Assembly: GCA_027489415.1 (NCBI GenBank)
Contig: JAIXZU010000107.1
Location: 1-10,255 of the forward strand
Length of the DNA stretch: 10,255 nucleotides
Source: Alphaproteobacteria bacterium
GTDB lineage: Bacteria > Pseudomonadota > Alphaproteobacteria > UBA2136 > UBA6156
Direction of reading: 5' to 3'
Positions 1 through 7,191 of the stretch are shown here, in pieces. Within the stretch, counting starts at the first letter, position 1. Each line of letters begins with the position of its first letter. The notes under the pieces are model-generated. The model was given only the letters and a program-made list of their open reading frames with translations. It did not search any database and was not told the DNA's origin. Position numbers and translations under genes: made by a program.

Positions 1-3000
1 CCCAAACCCTCACCAACTGGGCGGAATTCCAGCACCGCTGGCGTATCAGCGGTACAACCGCATCCTCTGGTGTTCAGTATATGGTGCTCAACGCGGCCGG
101 TCTCACAGTTTCCGGCACAATCTCAGCCACCCGCTTCATAGGAGACGGTTCCCTCCTCACCGGTATCTCGGGCGCAGGCGGCACGTCGGACCGCATCATA
201 AGCACGTCCGCCAACGTCGTCGCAGGTAATGGCGGCACCATCAGCTTCACCACCGGCGGGGTATCAGGCACGGCATACTTTGATACCGCAGGCCGCCTTG
301 TCACCCCCGGTATAAGTACAACCGGCCCCATCTCTGTAACCGTCTCACGCGTTTCGGAAGGCACTGTAACCGTCCCAACCATCAGCTTTATCAGCGACAC
401 CGACACCGGCCTCTACCTCGTCGGCGCCAACTCCCTTGGCTTCACAGCTGGCGGCACCCAGCGCGGCCGTATTACCACCACGGGCTTGGTACTTGCAGGC
501 ACCATCGCAACGGGGGACGGTACCGCCGGTAACCCCGCGTTTACATTTAGTTCGGACAACGACAACGGCATGTACACCACCGGCAGTAACGAAGTTCGCT
601 TTGCCACCGGCGGCACCCAGCGGTTGCTAATTGACGGCACAGGACTCACCGTCGCCAACAACCTCCGCATGTCCAACGGTACAGCCGCCGCACCTTCCAT
701 CGGCTTTACCTCAGAACCCGACATGGGCCTCTACCGCATTGGGACGGACATCATCGGCCTCGCCACCTCAGGTACCGAACGCATCCGTATTCTCGCCGCA
801 GGCCAGGTGGGTATCAGCAATACCGCCCCAGCCGCAACCTTAAGCGTGGGCGGAGAAGTCCAGGTCAGTAGCAGCAGCATCACCTGCACTGCCACAGCCG
901 CAGGCGCCATCCGCTATTCCGCAGGCACACTCAGCGTCTGTAACGGTACAACCTTCACAGCCCTAGGTTCAGGCGGCGCAGGCGCTTCAACCTACGCCTC
1001 GTTAACGGACGTATCAGTATCAATCGCCAATCAAGTTACTTTTAATAACGGCGTGAACACCGGCGCAAACACCTCAGCTGTCAACTCAACCGCGTTCGGT
1101 ATAAATGCACTCAGTTCTGCAAGTAACTCGGGTAACAACAACGCCGCATTCGGCTCAAGGGCTCTCATCGAAAATACCACTGGAAATGCAAACGTAGCTG
1201 TAGGCCACAACGCGTTGCAAGCTAACACAACCGGAGTCGGTAACACTGCAGTAGGTCAAGGTGCAATGAGTAACACTGTTAGTACCTCAAATAACACTGC
1301 TATTGGTAATGGAACCCTCACAGTTGCCTCAGGCGATAGAAACGTCGCCATAGGCCTATACTCAGGCGCAGGTATCACAACAGGGTCACTGAACGTAGGT
1401 GTTGGTGTAGAGTCACTCTTCTCAACCGGAAGCGGCCAGTTCAATAGTGCTTTAGGCTTTAGAGCCTTACGTACAACAACCGGGTCTTACAACTCAGGCA
1501 TAGGCTTCAACGCTGGGGGTTCTAACAACACCTCGTCCGGTAATTACAATACAACAATAGGTACATATAGTGGTTATGAGCTCACTTCCGGTAGCTCGAA
1601 CACACTTGTAGGTAGTGGCGCAGGAAGACTCATCACCACCGGCAGTAACAACATCATGATTGGCCAAAATAGCGCCCCCTTCTCAACCACGGGGTCGGAC
1701 CAACTCAGCATCGGCAACGCCATCTACGGTAACATCGGTTCTGGCACAGGCAATGCCAACCGCATCGGTATCAACGTCGCCAGCCCCACGGCCGCCTTGC
1801 AAGTTTCCGGCACAATCAGCGCAACCCGCTTTATCGGGGACGGCTCCCTCCTCACCGGCATATCCGGCGGCGGCTCAGGAGACCGCATAACATCCGGCAC
1901 AACGTCCGTCATCGCTCGCCAGGCTGGAAATGTCACCATTAGCGCAACAGCATTAAACGTAGGGACATATTCAGGCTTTGGAGATCCAGACACCCTTTAC
2001 ATTGGTGTGGACACAGGCGCCTCACCCGTGTCCTTTACAACGGCCGTTGGTGGTCAAGCCGCGAAAAATAGCACTGGTTCAAACGTAAATGCCTTTGGTT
2101 ACCAAGCAGCTTATGCGAATACAGGTTCTGATATGCTGGCACTGGGCAGTCAGGCTGCTGGTGAAAATATCGGTAATAACGTAATAGCTTTGGGTGGTTC
2201 GGCTGCCACTTATAATACAGGTAACAACGTACTCGCTATCGACCGCAGCTCAGCAAACAACAACTCAGGTTCTGATGTAATTGCAATTGGTCCAGACTCT
2301 GCAATCAATAACTTCGGTAGTAACATCATTGCGATAGGGTTAGGAAGCGCATTCAATAACGAGGGAAGCGGCGTAATTAGTATTGGAGTTAACAGTGTTG
2401 CTACCAACTACGGTAATGGCGTTATCGCAATCGGCGATTCATCATTACGTAATAACGCATCTGATGCTGACCAAGTCGTTGCAATCGGAACCCAGGCAGG
2501 TGAAAGCAACGCAGGTGCAGGTCTCATTGCAATAGGCTACCAAGCCGGTCGGCTTAACCAAGGATTAGGCAACATCGCAATCGGGGCGGATGCATTGTCA
2601 GTCAACACTGTAGGCCAGCATAATATAGCAATCGGCTTCTATTCAGGTGCATCAAATCAATCGGGCTCATATAACACGCATGTTGGAAACTATGCTGGTA
2701 TGGGTAGCGGAGACCCTGAAACAGACTCTCCTGGAACGAGCTATACAGGCAACACCCTTCTAGGTGCGTACGCAGGCTACGTTATTACAGGTAGCTCCAA
2801 CACCATCATCGGTGCAAACTCAGGTATCGGCCTCACATCGGGCGCCAACAACATCCTCATCGGCGCCAGCACCAGCCCCTTCTCTGCCACTGGTAGCGGC
2901 CAACTCAACCTCGGTAACGCCATCTTTGGGGATATCGGCTCAGGCCTAACCTACCGCAACCGCATCGGTATCAACGTCGCCAGTCCCACAGCAGCACTGC

Positions 3001-3605
3001 AAGTCTCCGGTACAGTCTCAGCCACTCGATTTATCGGAGATGGCTCCCTCCTCACCGGTATCTCCGGCGGCGGCGGCTCGGGAGACCGTATAAGCTCCAA
3101 CACCACATCCATCGTGGCGCAAACCGGCGGTGTTATTTCCATTACAACGAACGGCACAACGGCCAGCTATTTCGATACTGCCGGCCGCCTTGTAACCTCC
3201 GGTGTGAGCGTAACAACATCAAACGGTATATCCAGCACGAACGGTTACTTCTCAAACCGTGTCGGTATAGGTACAAACGCACCCACAGTGTCGCTGGACG
3301 TCTCTGGCGCCATCATCAGCCGTGCCATCAACGCAGGTAGCTCAACCAGCATCAACTTCGCAGGCGGTAACAACGCCTACACCACCGCTTCCTGCGGCGC
3401 GTTCACACTGTCCGGCATGGCGGACGGAGGTACCTACGCCCTCGTCGTCCAAGGCGCCACCGCAGGCACCTGCTCGTTCACGCACACCGGCCTCACGTTC
3501 CGTATGCCCCCCTCCCACGGCATCACAACGGCCAGTACGCACACCTACTACTCCTTTAGCCGCATGGGCACCACCGTCTACGTTAGCTGGATCAAAGGTT
3601 ACTAA
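1..3605 (+). CDS. Giant modular fibre/adhesin-like repeat protein (5' truncated by the window)
   Basis: The reading frame is open from base 3 (QTLTNWAEFQHRWRISG...) and has no stop before 3603-3605. The gene therefore begins left of the window, and the ATG at 81 is probably internal. Numbering from that Met, the visible order is: linker with TRFIGDGSLLTGIS (about 8-30); three 53-residue tail-fibre-like repeats (94-246); a segment with GAIRYSAGTLSVCNG; a beta-roll array of about 12 units (325-540); a second linker (560-600); a second array of about 17 units (650-935); a third linker (960-1000); and a C-terminal domain of about 110 residues ending WIKGY. The NxAIGxxA units resemble YadA/Hep-Hag head repeats. 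No YadA membrane anchor and no S74 intramolecular chaperone motif is visible. This suggests an extended, probably trimeric surface or phage-tail-like fibre. The role is inferred from repeat type only. The next gene starts 3 bases downstream. Confidence 0.85.
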   Translation, partial: QTLTNWAEFQHRWRISGTTASSGVQYMVLNAAGLTVSGTISATRFIGDGSLLTGISGAGGTSDRIISTSANVVAGNGGTISFTTGGVSGTAYFDTAGRLVTPGISTTGPISVTVSRVSEGTVTVPTISFISDTDTGLYLVGANSLGFTAGGTQRGRITTTGLVLAGTIATGDGTAGNPAFTFSSDNDNGMYTTGSNEVRFATGGTQRLLIDGTGLTVANNLRMSNGTAAAPSIGFTSEPDMGLYRIGTDIIGLATSGTERIRILAAGQVGISNTAPAATLSVGGEVQVSSSSITCTATAAGAIRYSAGTLSVCNGTTFTALGSGGAGASTYASLTDVSVSIANQVTFNNGVNTGANTSAVNSTAFGINALSSASNSGNNNAAFGSRALIENTTGNANVAVGHNALQANTTGVGNTAVGQGAMSNTVSTSNNTAIGNGTLTVASGDRNVAIGLYSGAGITTGSLNVGVGVESLFSTGSGQFNSALGFRALRTTTGSYNSGIGFNAGGSNNTSSGNYNTTIGTYSGYELTSGSSNTLVGSGAGRLITTGSNNIMIGQNSAPFSTTGSDQLSIGNAIYGNIGSGTGNANRIGINVASPTAALQVSGTISATRFIGDGSLLTGISGGGSGDRITSGTTSVIARQAGNVTISATALNVGTYSGFGDPDTLYIGVDTGASPVSFTTAVGGQAAKNSTGSNVNAFGYQAAYANTGSDMLALGSQAAGENIGNNVIALGGSAATYNTGNNVLAIDRSSANNNSGSDVIAIGPDSAINNFGSNIIAIGLGSAFNNEGSGVISIGVNSVATNYGNGVIAIGDSSLRNNASDADQVVAIGTQAGESNAGAGLIAIGYQAGRLNQGLGNIAIGADALSVNTVGQHNIAIGFYSGASNQSGSYNTHVGNYAGMGSGDPETDSPGTSYTGNTLLGAYAGYVITGSSNTIIGANSGIGLTSGANNILIGASTSPFSATGSGQLNLGNAIFGDIGSGLTYRNRIGINVASPTAALQVSGTVSATRFIGDGSLLTGISGGGGSGDRISSNTTSIVAQTGGVISITTNGTTASYFDTAGRLVTSGVSVTTSNGISSTNGYFSNRVGIGTNAPTVSLDVSGAIISRAINAGSSTSINFAGGNNAYTTASCGAFTLSGMADGGTYALVVQGATAGTCSFTHTGLTFRMPPSHGITTASTHTYYSFSRMGTTVYVSWIKGY
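108..170 (+). repeat. Linker repeat, copy A
   Basis: This 63-bp stretch encodes VSGTISA followed by TRFIGDGSLLTGIS. The same 21-residue block recurs at 1803-1865 and 3003-3065. After copies A and C the protein continues with a matching stretch containing YFDTAGRLVT, so those two share a longer module than copy B. Confidence 0.9.
360..818 (+). repeat. Three tandem 53-residue (159-bp) tail-fibre-type repeats
   Basis: Units start at 360, 519 and 678. Each begins GT and follows the pattern GTxxxPxxxFxSDxDxGLYxxGxxxxxFATGGTxR. The first two are exactly 159 bp, and the third is shorter (to about 818) before the sequence turns into VGISNTAPAATLSVGG. Such units occur in phage tail-fibre-like and bacterial surface proteins. 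DNA identity between units is low enough that this is an old protein-level duplication. Confidence 0.85.
1080..1670 (+). repeat. First beta-roll array: about 12 units of about 17 residues
   Basis: The protein repeats a core NxAxG (AFG, AFG, AVG, AVG, AIG, AIG, GVG, ALG, GIG, TIG, LVG, MIG) at intervals of 16-19 residues, mostly 17. Between cores lie Gly/Thr/Ser/Asn-rich turns such as ENTTGNA and QANTTGVG. This is the pattern of the left-handed parallel beta-roll heads of YadA-like adhesins, though here it lies within a longer fibre. Confidence 0.8.
1758..1888 (+). repeat. Linker repeat, copy B (extended form)
   Basis: The extended unit begins NRIGINVASPTAALQ, runs through TRFIGDGSLLTGIS (1803-1865) and ends in a glycine-rich SGGGSGDRI. 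It matches 2958-3091 at an offset of exactly 1200 bases, with high nucleotide similarity. The residues before it (QLSIGNAIYGNIGSG) also match those before copy C. Each beta-roll array therefore ends in the same way. Confidence 0.9.
2034..2880 (+). repeat. Second beta-roll array: about 17 units, eight of them exact 48-bp periods
   Basis: Seventeen AIG-type cores follow one another. From 2073 to 2456 eight consecutive units are each exactly 16 residues, for example SGSDVIAIGPDSAINN then FGSNIIAIGLGSAFNN. The later units are 16-18 residues or longer. One unit has AID in place of AIG. Base composition is much lower in GC than the flanking linkers: 25 of 60 bases are G or C at 2281-2340. Confidence 0.85.
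2958..3091 (+). repeat. Linker repeat, copy C (extended form)
   Basis: Same extended unit as 1758-1888, ending GGGGSGDRI with one extra glycine codon. It is followed by a YFDTAGRLVT segment shared with the region after copy A. It connects the second beta-roll array to the C-terminal domain. Confidence 0.9.
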
Positions 3606-3608
3606 ACA

Positions 3609-5894
3609 ATGCGTTACTTATTATGCCTACTAGTACTTACATTCAGTATGGCGTACCAGTCAGGCATGGCTTTCGGCGCGCGCCATGCTGCGTGGTGTGC
3701 AATTACAAGCGCAACGCCTATCAGTACAACTTATTGCTGGGGTACTGGTTCGGATAGTCAACTTGGGAACTCAAATACTGCAAGTAGCTCATCACCAAGT
3801 CTCGTGCTAGGTGGTTTTACGGACTGGAGCACAATTTCAGCTGGAACATCACACACTTGCGGTATTCGCACCGGATTAGCCTATTGTTGGGGGTTAAGTG
3901 ATGACGGAGAGAACGGTAATGGAAGTACAGCAACGCGCACATCACCAAGCCTAGTCTCCGGAACCTGGACCAACTGGACAACTATAGATGCAGCTACACA
4001 TCACACATGCGGCATCCACAACGGTACAGCCTACTGTTGGGGGGCAGGCACAAATGGCCGTAAAGGTGATTCAAATACCGCAGACTCCACCACACCAAGC
4101 CTCGTCCTGGGCGGCTGGACGGATTGGACACAAATATCCGCAGGCTCTTCACAAACATGCGGACTCAGAAATGGCGCCGCTTATTGTTGGGGGCTAGGTA
4201 CGTACGGTAGGCTCGGCAACGGTCTACTCACCGATCGCACATCCCCAAGCCTGGTCCTTGGCGGCTGGACAGACTGGACAAGAATTTCATCTGGAAACGC
4301 ATTCAATTGCGGTATTCGTAACGGAACCGCCTATTGCTGGGGGTATGCGGAAAGCGGCCGTCTAGGAAACGGGAACAACGTGACAGACAGAACAACACCA
4401 AGCTTGGTCCTCGGCGGCTGGACAAACTGGACAGCAATTTCTGCCGGAGACTTTCATGCCTGTGGTCTCAGGGCTGGCTTGGCCTACTGCTGGGGTGAAG
4501 GTACTTATGGTAGGTTAGGGAACGGTCAAATTGTGGATAGCACCTCCCCAAGCCTCGTTTCCGGAGGTTGGTCGGACTGGACCGCCATTTCTGCCAGCAA
4601 TAGGCACACCTGCGGTATTCGTAACAATACATTATACTGCTGGGGTACTAACGCGGATGGCCGCACTGGCAACGGTGAAGAATTAAGTACTCGTATATCT
4701 CCATCAATAGTAGATGGCGGCTGGACTGATTGGTCCAGCGTAGCAGCAGGAGAGGTTCACAGCTGCGGAATTCGCAGCGGCCAAGCATACTGCTGGGGAA
4801 ACAACACGCTAGGCAAACTTGGAAATGCAACAGTTTCTGAGAGATCCTCCCCCAGCATTGTATTTGGAGGCTGGACAGACTGGAGCATGGTTTCCCCAGC
4901 ACGTGACCACACATGCGGAATCCGAGGCGGTCTCGCATATTGCTGGGGCTACGGTGGCACAGGTGCTGTGGGGGACGGCACAGGCGGTGACCGAACATCT
5001 CCAACCCTAGTCTCAGGTGGCTTTACGGACTGGACTCATATTTCCACTGGATATGAACATACATGCGGAATTCGTGGTGGTATCGCATATTGCTGGGGGG
5101 AAAACTTCAATTACACACTTGGAAACGCTAGTCTCATACCTCGCAGTACACCGGGATTAGTATCAGGAGGATTTAGTGACTGGACAATTATCGAAGCAGG
5201 CTATATCCACAGTTGCGGTATACGTAATGGTACAGCCTATTGCTGGGGCCAAGGCTCAAGTGGTATACTTGGAAATAATAACTCAACCGTTAGGGTAACC
5301 CCAAGTCTCGTATCAGGTGGATGGACAGACTGGACATCAATATCAATCGGTAGCAGCGAAATAAGTGTACACACATGCGGTATACGCGGTGGCATTGCCT
5401 ATTGTTGGGGGAATGGCACTAACGCTAAATTAGGGGACGGCACCGGATCTGACCGCGGCACTCCCAACCCTGTAGCTGGCGGGTGGACTGACTGGACAGC
5501 AATATCCGCCGGTCACTCTCATTCCTGTGGCATACGCGGTGGAATAGCATACTGTTGGGGGCTAGGTACCAAGGGTCGTTTAGGAAACGGCTTAACATCT
5601 ACAAGATCTACCCCATCAACCGTATTAGGTGGATGGACGGACTGGACATCAATATCAGCAGGCTATGAAAGCAGTTGCGGTACACGCGCCACCGGACAAA
5701 CCTATTGTTGGGGGGATGGTTACTACGGAAATATTGGGGACATAGCCAAATCAAATGATAGTTCAGTCTATGTAACTGTTCCAACAGAGGTTAGCTGGAG
5801 CACGATTCCCTCTAACACAATATTCGTAACGGCAGGTACATATCACAGTTGTGCGATTACAAGTGGGTCGTCATTATCTGCCACGCCCTGCTAA
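3609..5894 (+). CDS. Secreted RCC1-like beta-propeller repeat protein with paired cysteines
   Basis: 761 residues. The N-terminus MRYLLCLLVLTFSMAY is a hydrophobic signal sequence, with likely cleavage near A21-G23, so the protein is probably exported. The rest is a near-perfect series of units of about 50-55 residues, of the form CGIRxGxAYCWGxGxxGRLGNG...PSLVxGGWTDWTxISAG. I count 14 YCWG motifs. RCC1/BLIP-II-type repeats of this kind form seven-bladed propellers, so 14 units would fit two in tandem (inference). Nearly every blade has a Cys pair, C-x8-C, likely disulfides outside the cytoplasm. The first (C30/C43) and last pairs are C-x12-C and both start CAITS, and the final Cys is the last residue. 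The start is 3 bases after the previous stop, with AAAGGT at 3594-3599 as a possible ribosome binding site. Function is unknown; binding of a surface partner is plausible. Confidence 0.88.
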   Translation: MRYLLCLLVLTFSMAYQSGMAFGARHAAWCAITSATPISTTYCWGTGSDSQLGNSNTASSSSPSLVLGGFTDWSTISAGTSHTCGIRTGLAYCWGLSDDGENGNGSTATRTSPSLVSGTWTNWTTIDAATHHTCGIHNGTAYCWGAGTNGRKGDSNTADSTTPSLVLGGWTDWTQISAGSSQTCGLRNGAAYCWGLGTYGRLGNGLLTDRTSPSLVLGGWTDWTRISSGNAFNCGIRNGTAYCWGYAESGRLGNGNNVTDRTTPSLVLGGWTNWTAISAGDFHACGLRAGLAYCWGEGTYGRLGNGQIVDSTSPSLVSGGWSDWTAISASNRHTCGIRNNTLYCWGTNADGRTGNGEELSTRISPSIVDGGWTDWSSVAAGEVHSCGIRSGQAYCWGNNTLGKLGNATVSERSSPSIVFGGWTDWSMVSPARDHTCGIRGGLAYCWGYGGTGAVGDGTGGDRTSPTLVSGGFTDWTHISTGYEHTCGIRGGIAYCWGENFNYTLGNASLIPRSTPGLVSGGFSDWTIIEAGYIHSCGIRNGTAYCWGQGSSGILGNNNSTVRVTPSLVSGGWTDWTSISIGSSEISVHTCGIRGGIAYCWGNGTNAKLGDGTGSDRGTPNPVAGGWTDWTAISAGHSHSCGIRGGIAYCWGLGTKGRLGNGLTSTRSTPSTVLGGWTDWTSISAGYESSCGTRATGQTYCWGDGYYGNIGDIAKSNDSSVYVTVPTEVSWSTIPSNTIFVTAGTYHSCAITSGSSLSATPC

Positions 5895-5929
5895 CTTCCC
5901 ACTCCACACCATCTCTGCTAAAAACCCCC

Positions 5930-6751
5930 ATGCCCTCCCACCTCGCCCAGGACGCCGAAACCTACTTCCGCACTCTCCAAACCACCATCATCAAAGCCTT
6001 CCAGGCGTATGAGGATACCGCCAAGTTCACCATAACGCCCTGGGAAAAAGGATCGGAGTCCCTCCTCCAGGGCGGCGGCATCACCGCCCTCATCCGCGGC
6101 AAAACGTTCGAGAAAATGGGCGTCAACTTCTCCTGTGTCCACGGCACGTTCCCCGAACCCTTCCGCAAGGAAATCCCGGGCGCAGACGAATCCGGCGGCA
6201 AATTCTGGGCCTCCGGCGTCAGCCTCGTCTGTCACCCCGCCAACCCCCATGTCCCGGGCGTGCACATGAACGTCCGCCGCATCGAAACATCCAAAGGCTG
6301 GTTCGGCGGCGGAGCGGACCTCACCCCCGCCCTGCCGTACGCGGACGACACCGCCCACTTCCATGCCACCCTCAAAGCCGCGTGCGACGCCTACGACCCC
6401 GCCTGCCACGCCAAGTTCAAAAGCTGGTGCGACGACTACTTCTTCATCCCCCACCGAAACGAAGCCCGCGGCGTCGGCGGTATTTTCTTTGATTACTTGG
6501 AGGAAAAGCCCACTGAGACCTTCACGCTCGTCCAGAATGTCGGGGAAGCCTTCCTGAAATCCTACCTGCCGATTGTGACCGCGCGCATGGATACCCCCTT
6601 CACGGAAACCGAGCGCCACACCCAGCTTCTCAAACGCGGTCGCTATGCGGAATTTAATCTGATGTACGACCGCGGCACCCGCTTCGGCCTGCAAAGCGGC
6701 GGGAATATCGACGCCATCCTTATGTCGCTCCCACCCCTCGCCGCGTGGTAA
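5930..6751 (+). CDS. hemF: Oxygen-dependent coproporphyrinogen III oxidase
   Basis: 273 residues. HemF oxidatively decarboxylates coproporphyrinogen III to protoporphyrinogen IX with O2, in the cytoplasm, for haem synthesis. Family motifs appear in order: GVNFSCVHG (64-72), HPANPHVPGVHMNVR (102-116), WFGGGADLTP (124-133), HRNEARGVGG (175-184) and EFNLMYDRGTRFGLQ (241-255). H112 and D247 match residues known as important in the yeast and human enzymes. The protein ends MSLPPLAAW. E. coli HemF has about 25 more residues after this point (a WEYDYxP...DW tail), so the C-terminus looks short and no remnant is seen downstream. The start at 5930 is chosen because the family homology begins there. 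An in-frame ATG at 5849 would add 27 unrelated residues overlapping the previous gene. No Shine-Dalgarno is visible. It lies 35 bases after the propeller gene with no terminator between them. Confidence 0.93.
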   Translation: MPSHLAQDAETYFRTLQTTIIKAFQAYEDTAKFTITPWEKGSESLLQGGGITALIRGKTFEKMGVNFSCVHGTFPEPFRKEIPGADESGGKFWASGVSLVCHPANPHVPGVHMNVRRIETSKGWFGGGADLTPALPYADDTAHFHATLKAACDAYDPACHAKFKSWCDDYFFIPHRNEARGVGGIFFDYLEEKPTETFTLVQNVGEAFLKSYLPIVTARMDTPFTETERHTQLLKRGRYAEFNLMYDRGTRFGLQSGGNIDAILMSLPPLAAW

Positions 6752-6801
6752 AAGGCAAATGAACACCCAACACTAAATACGCAAAACCAAACACTTTCTA
6801 T

Positions 6802-6830
6802 TTGACCCCCACCCCCAAACGTGCGTTAAT
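6802..6830 (+). promoter_or_regulatory. Candidate sigma70-type promoter for the cold-shock gene
   Basis: TTGACC (6802-6807) and GTTAAT (6825-6830) are separated by 17 bases. Matches to consensus are 5/6 and 4/6. Transcription would start near 6837, giving a leader of about 90 nt before the ATG at 6929. Long leaders are typical of cspA-type genes. Confidence 0.45.
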
Positions 6831-6836
6831 TTTCAG

Positions 6837-6928
6837 CAGCAGAGGTTTCAGGTTGTCAAACCATGGAAATTTTGCGGCACCGCGCACGTCGCACGGCGCC
6901 AGTTGTAATAAGTACTGTCACTATACCA
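6837..6928 (+). promoter_or_regulatory. Possible structured 5' leader of the cold-shock gene
   Basis: The stretch between the predicted promoter and the ATG can form a small hairpin GGTTT/AAACC (6844-6848 with 6858-6862). A GC-rich one is also possible: GGC-CCG (6876-6878, 6880-6882) with CGG-GCC (6894-6896, 6898-6900), containing one A-C mismatch. No clear Shine-Dalgarno precedes the ATG. Leaders of some csp mRNAs act as RNA thermosensors. Whether this one does is inference. Confidence 0.3.
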
Positions 6929-7156
6929 ATGGATACCCAATCCCGCCTCAACGGCACCGTCAAATGGTTCGACCTCAAAAAGGGCTACGGCTTCATCAAG
7001 CCAGATGACCAAGATCGCGATATTTTCGTGCACATCACTGCACTGCAAGAAGCTGGTCTTGACCGCCTCAAGGACAACCAGCGCATCAGCTTCGAGCTGA
7101 TCAACGACCGCAACGGCAAAAAGTCCGCCGGCAGCCTGCAACTCATCAACAGCTAA
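6929..7156 (+). CDS. CspA-family cold-shock protein
   Basis: 75 residues, a normal length for a single cold-shock domain (five-stranded OB-fold that binds single-stranded RNA and DNA). RNP1 is KGYGFI (18-23) and RNP2 is DIFVHI (31-36). The usual opening GTVKWFDLKKGYGFI and an FELINDRNGKKSAGSLQL end are present. Such proteins melt mRNA structure in the cytoplasm, on cold shock or constitutively. I chose the ATG at 6929 because it gives the family length. The in-frame ATG at 6863 would add 22 arginine-rich residues not expected in the family. No strong Shine-Dalgarno is seen. The gene has its own candidate promoter upstream and a strong terminator downstream. The exact csp paralogue cannot be named from sequence alone. 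Confidence 0.93.
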   Translation: MDTQSRLNGTVKWFDLKKGYGFIKPDDQDRDIFVHITALQEAGLDRLKDNQRISFELINDRNGKKSAGSLQLINS

Positions 7157-7187
7157 TTCTGTTGATAAGCCGCAGACCGCAAGGTCT
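7145..7187 (+). other. Two short hairpins at the 3' end of the cold-shock gene
   Basis: ATCAACAG (7145-7152) pairs perfectly with CTGTTGAT (7159-7166) around a 6-base loop, and the stop codon (7154-7156) lies in that loop. AGACC/GGTCT (7174-7178, 7183-7187) closes a GCAA tetraloop of the stable GNRA class. Both precede the terminator hairpin. Confidence 0.6.
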
Positions 7188-7191
7188 AAGC

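Noticed and set aside
81..83. ATG at 81 as the true start of the fibre gene
   Set aside because: The frame is open to the left edge, the upstream residues (FQHRWRISGTTASSGVQY) read as normal protein, and no ribosome binding site precedes it.
2073..2456. 48-bp periodicity as a CRISPR array or DNA tandem repeat
   Set aside because: The units are conserved as protein but vary in DNA, and the frame is continuous, so it is a coding repeat.
5849..5929. HemF start at the upstream ATG
   Set aside because: It would overlap the propeller gene by 46 bases and add 27 residues with no HemF-like features.
5880..5930. Frameshift at the end of the propeller gene hiding a final YCWG blade
   Set aside because: The other frames after 5860 give no YCWG or GGWTDW continuation, and the final Cys fits the C-x12-C spacing of the first pair, so the end looks natural.
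5918..6766. 282-residue open frame antisense to hemF
   Set aside because: The + strand has unmistakable HemF motifs. The antisense frame is a by-product of GC-rich, C-ending codons.
6863..6928. N-terminally extended cold-shock protein from the ATG at 6863
   Set aside because: The extension is Arg-rich, lacks a ribosome binding site and is atypical for the family. The 75-residue form has the expected length.
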